From NCBI GenBank assembly GCA_016791445.1, contig JAEUMP010000007.1, forward strand, positions 1 to 64,000: DNA of 64,000 nt. The letters run 5' to 3'. This document shows positions 58,311 through 64,000 of this stretch, in pieces. The stretch comes from Hyphomonadaceae bacterium (lineage in GTDB: Bacteria; Pseudomonadota; Alphaproteobacteria; Caulobacterales; Aquidulcibacteraceae). Both the position numbers and the translations under genes were made by a program. The notes under the pieces were generated by a model that searched no databases, was not told the origin of the DNA, and was given only the letters and a program-made list of their open reading frames with translations. Every line of letters starts with the position of its first letter. Position 1 is the stretch's first letter.

Positions 58311-59522
58311 TTGGCGGCCGTCAGGAAAAGCGGATCGGACGGCGCAACGCCGGCCAAGCCCGGAACCGGGGCGACCGCGACCGGCGTGCTGGTCCTGGCG
58401 GACGGGACGGTATTCTTCGGCGCCGGGCACGGCGCGACGGGCGCCGCTGTCGGCGAGGTCTGCTTCAACACCTCGATGACGGGCTATCAGGAGATCCTGA
58501 CGGACCCCTCCTACGCCGCCCAGATCGTCGCTTTCACGTTCCCGCATGTCGGCAATGTCGGCTCCAATGCAGAGGACATGGAGGGCTCAAGCCCCGCCGC
58601 CGCCGCAGCCGCCCGCGGCGCCATTTTCCGCGCGCCGCCGACGGCGCCGAGCAATTACCGTTCGGACCTGCCGCTGGAAGACTGGCTCGCGCGCCGCGGC
58701 GTCATCGGGCTTTCCGGCATCGACACGCGCGCGCTCACGCGGCGCATCCGCGAACAGGGCATGCCCAACGGCGTCATCGCGCACGATCCTGCGGGCAAGT
58801 TCGACATCGACGCGCTCAAGGCGCAGGCGAAATCGTGGTCCGGCCTTGAAGGCATGGATCTCGCGAAGGACGTCACCACCGCGCAGTCCTACATCGTCGA
58901 GGAAGGCCGCTGGCGCTGGGACGGCGGCGTGCCCGAGGTGAAAGCGCCGAAATTCGATGTCGTGGTGTTCGACTACGGCGTGAAGCGCAACATCCTGCGC
59001 GCGCTGGGCGACATCGGCGCGCGTTGCCATGTGTTGCCGGCCAGCGCGACGGCGGAAGAAGCGCTCGCGAAAAAGCCCGACGGCGTCGTGCTGTCCAACG
59101 GCCCCGGCGATCCGGCGGCGACGGGAAAATACGCCGCGAAGGAAATCCGCAAGATCGTCGACAGCGGCGTGCCGGTGTTCGGCATCTGCCTCGGCCATCA
59201 GATGCTCGGCCTCGCGCTCGGCGCGAAGACGTTGAAGATGCCGCAAGGCCATCACGGCGCGAACCACCCGGTGAAGGACAAGGCCACCGACAAGGTGGAA
59301 ATCGTCTCGATGAATCACGGCTTCGCCATCGATCGCGACACGCTGCCGAAGGACGTCGAGGAGACGCACGTCTCGCTGTTCGACGGATCCAACTGCGGCA
59401 TCGCGGTGAAGGGCAAGCCGGTGTTCTCCGTGCAGTACCACCCGGAAGCGAGCCCCGGCCCGCAGGACAGTCACTATCTCTTCGAGCGCTTCGCGGAGGA
59501 GATGGCGAGGCGCAAGCGCTAA
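58311..59522 (+). CDS. carA: Carbamoyl-phosphate synthase small (glutamine amidotransferase) subunit
   Basis: 403 residues from TTG 58311, supported by GGAG 6 bases upstream. The N-terminal carA domain ([21 protein letters not shown]) precedes a class I glutaminase domain with nucleophile Cys293 in GICLGHQM and YHPEASPGP (His-Glu). It supplies ammonia for carbamoyl phosphate in arginine and pyrimidine synthesis. carB does not follow; a small membrane protein and icd do. Confidence 0.95.
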   Translation: MAAVRKSGSDGATPAKPGTGATATGVLVLADGTVFFGAGHGATGAAVGEVCFNTSMTGYQEILTDPSYAAQIVAFTFPHVGNVGSNAEDMEGSSPAAAAAARGAIFRAPPTAPSNYRSDLPLEDWLARRGVIGLSGIDTRALTRRIREQGMPNGVIAHDPAGKFDIDALKAQAKSWSGLEGMDLAKDVTTAQSYIVEEGRWRWDGGVPEVKAPKFDVVVFDYGVKRNILRALGDIGARCHVLPASATAEEALAKKPDGVVLSNGPGDPAATGKYAAKEIRKIVDSGVPVFGICLGHQMLGLALGAKTLKMPQGHHGANHPVKDKATDKVEIVSMNHGFAIDRDTLPKDVEETHVSLFDGSNCGIAVKGKPVFSVQYHPEASPGPQDSHYLFERFAEEMARRKR

Positions 59523-59605
59523 GCCGGCGGCCGCGACATCGCCGCAATCGCGCAGGGAACCAGCCCCCGCCTCCACCCGTTGCCTCCCCGACACTGGAGG
59601 ATCAG

Positions 59606-59902
59606 ATGACGGGAACCGAACAGCAAAAGACCGATACCGAGCGCACGCTCGAACGCCGCACCGTCGCGCGCAAGACGATCATGGGCGGGCTCTTCGCCGT
59701 TATCGTGCTCGGCGTGGTGGGCGGGTTCGTCTTCATGTCGCTCAATCCGAGCAATGAGCCGCTCGTGGCCGAGCAGGACGTTTCGCTCCCGGATTTCACC
59801 GGCGATCCGCTGATCTCGCCGCCGGACCAGCCGCTGCCGGCGCCCACCATCCCGCCCGTGCCGCTGCCGGACGCCGAAACGCCTGCAGCCCCGACGCCGT
59901 AA
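59606..59902 (+). CDS. Small single-pass membrane protein with a proline-rich tail
   Basis: 98 residues with GGAGG 7 bases ahead of ATG 59606. A charged cytoplasmic N-terminus, one helix (GGLFAVIVLGVVGGFVFMSL), then a Pro-rich periplasmic tail. No family recognised. It lies 83 bases downstream of carA. Confidence 0.6.
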   Translation: MTGTEQQKTDTERTLERRTVARKTIMGGLFAVIVLGVVGGFVFMSLNPSNEPLVAEQDVSLPDFTGDPLISPPDQPLPAPTIPPVPLPDAETPAAPTP

Positions 59903-60022
59903 ACGCCGAGGAGCGCATCTGCTCACCGGTCGGCGGTGCGACAGCCCAGCGTCACGGGGCATGTTGCGCCGCCGCAAGCGTGTGCTAGGCAACGGTCCAT
60001 CATTCCCGAGGACCGAAGGCAA

Positions 60023-61234
60023 ATGGCGAAGATCAAGGTGGACAATCCCGTCGTCGACATGGACGGCGATGAAATGACGCGCATCATCTGGGCGCTGCTC
60101 AAAGAAAAGCTGATCTTCCCCTTCCTCGACATCAAGCTCGACTACTACGACCTCGGCGTCGAACACCGTGACGCAACGAACGACCAGGTCACCATCGACG
60201 CGGCGAACGCCACGAAGAAGCACGGCGTCGCCGTGAAGTGCGCGACCATCACGCCGGACGAAGCGCGCGTCGAGGAATTCAAGCTGAAGGAAATGTGGAA
60301 GTCGCCGAATGGCACGATCCGCAACATCCTCGGCGGCGTGATCTTCCGCGAGCCGATCATCTGCAAGAACGTGCCGCGCCTCGTGCCGGGCTGGACGCAG
60401 CCCATCGTCGTCGGCCGCCACGCCTTCGGCGACCAGTACCGCGCCACCGACTTCAAGTTTCCCGGCAAGGGCACGCTGACGATCAAGTTCGTCGGCGACG
60501 ACGGCACGGTGATCGAGAAGGAAGTGTTCAAGGCGCCGGGCTCCGGCGTGACGATGGCGATGTACAACCTCGATGAAAGCATCAAGGACTTCGCGCGCGC
60601 CTCGTTCAACTACGGCCTGCTCAAGGGCTGGCCCGTCTATCTCTCGACGAAGAACACGATCCTCAAGGCCTATGACGGCCGCTTCAAGGACATCTTCCAG
60701 GAAATCTTCGACGCCGAGTTCAAGGCCGAGTTCGACAAGCGCAAGCTGACCTACGAACACCGCCTCATCGACGACATGGTCGCGGCGGCGCTCAAGTGGT
60801 CAGGCGGCTATGTCTGGGCGTGCAAGAACTATGACGGCGACGTCCAGTCAGACACGGTCGCGCAAGGCTTCGGCTCGCTCGGCCTGATGACCTCGGTGCT
60901 GCTGACGCCGGACGGGAAGGTCGTGGAGGCGGAAGCCGCCCACGGCACCGTGACGCGCCACTACCGCGAGCACCAGAAAGGCAATCCGACGTCGACGAAC
61001 TCCGTCGCCTCGATCTTCGCGTGGACGCGCGGCCTCGCCCACCGCGGCAAGCTCGACGGCAACCAGGCGCTGATCGACTTCGCGCTGAAACTCGAGAAAG
61101 TCACCGTCGACACGGTCGAAACCGGCCAGATGACCAAGGACCTCGCCCTCCTCGTCGGCGACAAGCAGAGCTGGCTCACCACCGAAGGCTTCATCGACGC
61201 GGTGGCGGCAAACCTGCAAAAGGCGATGGCGTAG
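60023..61234 (+). CDS. icd: NADP-dependent isocitrate dehydrogenase (eukaryote-like type)
   Basis: 403 residues from ATG 60023 (ribosome site CCGAAGG). It matches the monomer-like type II form shared by alphaproteobacteria and mitochondria: [52 protein letters not shown], and [12 protein letters not shown]. It converts isocitrate to 2-oxoglutarate with NADP. A frame extending further upstream is unlikely given the start. Confidence 0.95.
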   Translation: MAKIKVDNPVVDMDGDEMTRIIWALLKEKLIFPFLDIKLDYYDLGVEHRDATNDQVTIDAANATKKHGVAVKCATITPDEARVEEFKLKEMWKSPNGTIRNILGGVIFREPIICKNVPRLVPGWTQPIVVGRHAFGDQYRATDFKFPGKGTLTIKFVGDDGTVIEKEVFKAPGSGVTMAMYNLDESIKDFARASFNYGLLKGWPVYLSTKNTILKAYDGRFKDIFQEIFDAEFKAEFDKRKLTYEHRLIDDMVAAALKWSGGYVWACKNYDGDVQSDTVAQGFGSLGLMTSVLLTPDGKVVEAEAAHGTVTRHYREHQKGNPTSTNSVASIFAWTRGLAHRGKLDGNQALIDFALKLEKVTVDTVETGQMTKDLALLVGDKQSWLTTEGFIDAVAANLQKAMA

Positions 61235-61247
61235 CGACCATACGGCG

Positions 61248-61274
61248 CATCAGCGCGTCGCCGGCGCGCTGATG
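61248..61274. terminator. Stem-loop between convergent icd and caspase-like gene
   Basis: Perfect 10-bp inverted repeat (CATCAGCGCG ... CGCGCTGATG) with a 7-base loop, 13 bases after the icd stop. No T-tract on either side, so intrinsic termination is doubtful; it may protect mRNA 3' ends or work with Rho. Confidence 0.45.
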
Positions 61275-61282
61275 ACGACCAC

Positions 61283-62641
61283 CTACTGCCGGACGAAAGC
61301 GCAACTTCTGTCCGGGACGTAGAGCGTCAGCGTTTCGCGCGAAAAGACGACGCTCGCCTCGTCGTCGGCCACGACCTTCGCGCGCCTGTTGGAGTTCAGC
61401 AGGGCATCGGCGAGTCCGCCGGTCGAAAACGATGTCGAACTCATGCTGAGCCGGTTATTGCCCACGGCGGTGATGCGCCAGGCGCGTCGGGAGCTTCGAC
61501 CTTCGGCGTCGGTCTCCGTGTAGGAAAATTGCTGCAGGTTCGCCGCGACATCCAGTACCGCGGGACACGCGCCCGCACGCACGCGTACGGCGCGCGACAG
61601 AATCCAGCGCCCGCTCAGCGAGGCGGGGAAATGCGCCGCAGAACTTGCCGGGGCCGGTGAAGACGATGGCGCAGTCGCCGTCGTCGCGCGCAGGCGCGCG
61701 ATATTCTGTTGTGCAAGGTCCCGGAAGCGACCGCCGGGGTACTGGCGCAAGTAACTCTCGAACGCGGGTACGGTGTACGCCGCCAGCGCGCCCTGCCAGA
61801 CGGACAGCTCGACGGCTTCTGGCGACGGCCCCGGCGGCGGAGCGGATTGGGCGGCTGACGCACCCGCTCCCGGCACCAGATAATACGGTGTGCCGGTGAT
61901 GCTCGCGCTGACGAAGGGTCGTTGTCTGTCCCCCGTCGCGCGGATCACGTCATCACGCACCATGCCGCCGAGGAGCTGCAGCGGCAGGCCGGGTTCCGGC
62001 AGTCTCCTGGCAAGCGCCGCCGCAAAGGGCGAATTCGAAGCGCCGACGCCGTCCGACGCCGTCTGCCCCGGCGCAGCCGCGTAAATCACGAGAACATCGT
62101 CCACTTCTATCGGCGCGAGACCCTGCCCGACCACGCGCGACCCACGGGTCCAGGACCGACCGAGCGGATTGTTGCGGCAGGCATCCAGAATGACCACCCG
62201 CATGCGAGCGCCGGCCAATGCTTCCGTCACCTGATCAAGATTGATGGCCTCATAAACGAGGTCGTACTCGCTATTGAGTTTGGCGTCCGTCGGAATGAGC
62301 CAGTTCTTGCCATTGCCCTCAATGCCGTGACCAGCGAAGTAGACCAGCGCCACATTCGCGCCGCTGGCTTTCGATCGAAAATCGCGGAGCGCGCGACCGA
62401 ACGCCTGGTGTCCCAGATCGGCGTGCGCGTCGATGGTCTGGAAGCCGGCCTGGCGAAGCGCGCCAGCAACCAGTCGCGTGTCGCTCAGTGGGTTCGCAAG
62501 GCGCCCCGCATGCTGGTAGTTGGCGTTGCCGATCACCAGCGCGACACGACGGGGCGTCTGTGCAGACGCAGACAGGCAAATCAGCGCCGTCGACAAGATG
62601 GCGACGGCGAACCACAGCAAGCCCTTCCCCGCGATCGTCAT
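61283..62641 (-). CDS. Exported caspase-like (peptidase C14) protein with a C-terminal beta domain
   Basis: 452 residues from ATG at 62641, with GGGGGA 8 bases upstream. A signal peptide ends at SASA (residue 27). The caspase domain (29-260) has His105 (YFAGHGIE) and Cys155 (ILDACRNNP). Residues 280-330 resemble a helical QYPGGRFRDLAQQNIARL linker, and residues 340-452 are a beta-rich domain (SGRWILSR ... CAFVRQ). The gene lies 23 bp downstream of a tandem-repeat protein gene on the same strand, so they form an operon. Whether it is a suicide effector, a processing protease or a signalling caspase is unknown. Confidence 0.85.
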   Translation of the reverse strand: MTIAGKGLLWFAVAILSTALICLSASAQTPRRVALVIGNANYQHAGRLANPLSDTRLVAGALRQAGFQTIDAHADLGHQAFGRALRDFRSKASGANVALVYFAGHGIEGNGKNWLIPTDAKLNSEYDLVYEAINLDQVTEALAGARMRVVILDACRNNPLGRSWTRGSRVVGQGLAPIEVDDVLVIYAAAPGQTASDGVGASNSPFAAALARRLPEPGLPLQLLGGMVRDDVIRATGDRQRPFVSASITGTPYYLVPGAGASAAQSAPPPGPSPEAVELSVWQGALAAYTVPAFESYLRQYPGGRFRDLAQQNIARLRATTATAPSSSPAPASSAAHFPASLSGRWILSRAVRVRAGACPAVLDVAANLQQFSYTETDAEGRSSRRAWRITAVGNNRLSMSSTSFSTGGLADALLNSNRRAKVVADDEASVVFSRETLTLYVPDRSCAFVRQ

Positions 62642-62664
62642 GCAAAGTCCCCCAGCCATGTCAT

Positions 62665-64000
62665 TCATCGAATGGTCGACGGCGGCGTGCCGCGCGTGAA
62701 TGTGCAATTCACGGCGCCATCGACGCGCCAGACGAGATTCCCGCTCTCGAGGCCGAGTGATCGGCGCTTCGTGTCGGCAGTCTGCGTCCACACCAGCCGC
62801 CCGCTTTCGTAGCTGATCGTCCAGTTGCTGATCCCGGTCTGAGACCAGGATGTTGAAGACGCCTCTGCAAACCGCCAGCTCAGCGCGCCGCCGGGGAAGC
62901 TGACCGACTGCCACTCCACGCAGCCCGTGCCGCTGATGCGCCGCCAGGAGCCTGCAATGTCCCGCTGGACCTGCTCGCGCACGCTCAGCGTCGCCGGCGG
63001 GGTCGTGGACGGCGCAAGCGGCGCGATGCTCCGGCGGTCCTGGATCGCACCGCAGGACTGCCCGGAAGCCCGATAGGCCGCTTCCGACGTCGCCCTCCAG
63101 GCGTCGTTCCAGCTTGTGCCGAGATAACTCGTGCGCGCCGGATAGAAATCCGCTGTCACGCTCGTCGAATTCGGGGTCTTGCGTCCGTACACGAGTTCGA
63201 AACGCATCGTGCCGTTTTGCGAAGGCTTCGACCAGGTGTTGCCGCGCACGATGGCGCCGCCGCATGTGGGAACGCCCGTCGACCACGAGCCCCCCTTTGT
63301 CTGAGACCCGACCATGAAATAGCCGTTCCTGAAGAAGGAGGGCGCGGTCTCCGCATTCTCCCAGCCGCGCGTCCAGTCCCCGCGAATGTTCGCGAGCCGG
63401 GTGAGCTCCTGCGCGGTCGTCGTCGCGGTCGGCGCCGGCGGTGGGGCGGTTGTCCCGGACGAACTGAATCGCCGGTCCTGCACCGCACCGCAGCTCTGGC
63501 CGGAGCGCGCGTAAGCGGCTTCCGATGTCGCGCGCCACGCATCGTTCCACGTCGGGCCGAGATAAGTCGTCCGGGAGTGGTAGAAACTGTGCGTCGTCAG
63601 CGTCACGTTGGCGGGCAGGCGGCCATAGACAAGCTCGAAGGTGAGCGACGACGTCGCCGTCGGTTTCGACCATGTGCTGCCGCGCACGATGGCGCCGCCG
63701 CACGGATAGCCGGTCGCCGTCATCCAGCCGCCCGTCTTGGAAGACGCGCCGATGATGAAGAACCCGGTCCGGAAATAGCTCGGCCCGGTGTCGGAGTTGA
63801 GCCAGCTCCGGATCCAGTCGCCGCGGATCGACGCGAGACGGGTGAGTTCCTGATCGGTGGAGGAAGCGGGCGTCGTCGGCGGCGGCGTGGAGGCCCTTTT
63901 CTCCGCTTCCTGCCGCTTCTTCGCTTCATCGGACGCGCGTTGTTCGGCCGCGCGGCGCGCGCTTTCTTCCCGCGCCAGCCGTTCCCTGAGTTCACGCGCC
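62665..64000 (-). CDS. Tandem-repeat protein encoded upstream of a caspase-like protein (5' end beyond window)
   Basis: Open to the right edge of the window, so the N-terminus is missing; the internal ATG at 63723 is not the start. The visible 440+ residues begin with a charged coiled coil (ARELRERLAREESARRAAEQRAS), a Pro/Thr linker, then two tandem copies of a 147-residue unit starting QELTRLA(S/N)IRGDW and containing CGGAIVRG, FELVYGR, Y-LG-x-(T/S)WNDAWRATSEAAY, SGQSCGA(V/I)QDRR, and finally a beta-rich domain with Trp and Cys (SWRRISGTGCVEWQ ... NCTFTRG). The final domain has the same GRW/SWR start and C-x-F-x-R end as the tail of the caspase-like protein next door. No known family recognised. 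Confidence 0.75.
   Translation of the reverse strand, partial: ARELRERLAREESARRAAEQRASDEAKKRQEAEKRASTPPPTTPASSTDQELTRLASIRGDWIRSWLNSDTGPSYFRTGFFIIGASSKTGGWMTATGYPCGGAIVRGSTWSKPTATSSLTFELVYGRLPANVTLTTHSFYHSRTTYLGPTWNDAWRATSEAAYARSGQSCGAVQDRRFSSSGTTAPPPAPTATTTAQELTRLANIRGDWTRGWENAETAPSFFRNGYFMVGSQTKGGSWSTGVPTCGGAIVRGNTWSKPSQNGTMRFELVYGRKTPNSTSVTADFYPARTSYLGTSWNDAWRATSEAAYRASGQSCGAIQDRRSIAPLAPSTTPPATLSVREQVQRDIAGSWRRISGTGCVEWQSVSFPGGALSWRFAEASSTSWSQTGISNWTISYESGRLVWTQTADTKRRSLGLESGNLVWRVDGAVNCTFTRGTPPSTIR
63031..63411 (-). repeat. Repeat unit B of the tandem-repeat protein
   Basis: Codes from QELTRLANIRGDW to GAIQDRR. It aligns over its whole length with unit A at DNA and protein level; the offset of equal points is 441 bases (147 codons). 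Confidence 0.85.
63470..63852 (-). repeat. Repeat unit A of the tandem-repeat protein
   Basis: Codes from QELTRLASIRGDW to GAVQDRR. The invariant Cys-Gly-Gly and SGQSCGA cysteines suggest a conserved disulfide in each unit. The two units have diverged at many third positions, so the duplication is not recent. Confidence 0.85.

Noticed and set aside
62642-63703. N-terminal extension of the second caspase gene
   Set aside because: This part is out of frame over the repeat protein; the caspase starts at 62641 with signal peptide and ribosome site.

Overview
The window is chromosomal DNA from a GC-rich alphaproteobacterium, most likely from the Caulobacterales/Hyphomonadaceae side of the class. 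The evidence is a divK-pleD pair, a mipZ division regulator with a textbook CtrA box (TTAA-N7-TTAAC) in front of it, the alphaproteobacterial families Usg and DUF1489, a phasin, clpS-clpA, an NADP-type isocitrate dehydrogenase and many GTG/TTG starts. I found no rRNA, tRNA, CRISPR array, phage or insertion sequence.

Layout. 1-10.7 kb: the end of a small basic protein that has a paralogue near 40.5 kb, sppA, a translationally coupled acyl-CoA catabolism operon (MDR reductase, crotonase-fold protein, two acyl-CoA dehydrogenases), divK-pleD, a ROK sugar kinase and dinB. 10.8-28.6 kb: a complete-looking aryl polyene (flexirubin/xanthomonadin-like) pigment cluster. It has an aromatic ammonia-lyase, an AMP-ligase, two ACPs, two intact ketosynthases plus a ketosynthase-like N-terminal protein, a ketoreductase, dehydratases, two acyltransferases, a glycosyltransferase, a thioesterase, LolA-like, MMPL and lipoprotein export parts, and a flavin-dependent halogenase-like enzyme. 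28.6-33.7 kb: antiporter, RidA, FemAB-like, HIT, GIY-YIG, DUF1330 and haloalkane dehalogenase genes. 33.8-42 kb: clpA, clpS, phasin, D,D-carboxypeptidase, a membrane J-protein, mipZ, the paralogous small protein, and panC bracketed by four palindromic repeats. 42-44.6 kb: an intradiol dioxygenase-like protein and a Baeyer-Villiger monooxygenase.

44.8-64 kb is more accessory: a secreted caspase-like protease with SEL1-type repeats in a visibly lower-GC stretch, a possible orphan immunity protein, a sterol-desaturase-like hydroxylase, leucine catabolism genes (liuC and a methylcrotonyl-CoA carboxylase alpha subunit), a double-TIR membrane protein, usg, an S9 peptidase, carA, icd, and at the right edge an exported caspase-like protein encoded 23 bp downstream of a protein built from two tandem 147-residue repeats.

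The best candidates for new biology are the halogenase-bearing pigment cluster with its fused ligase-dehydratase, the two caspase-like proteins and the tandem-repeat partner of the second, and the double-TIR protein.
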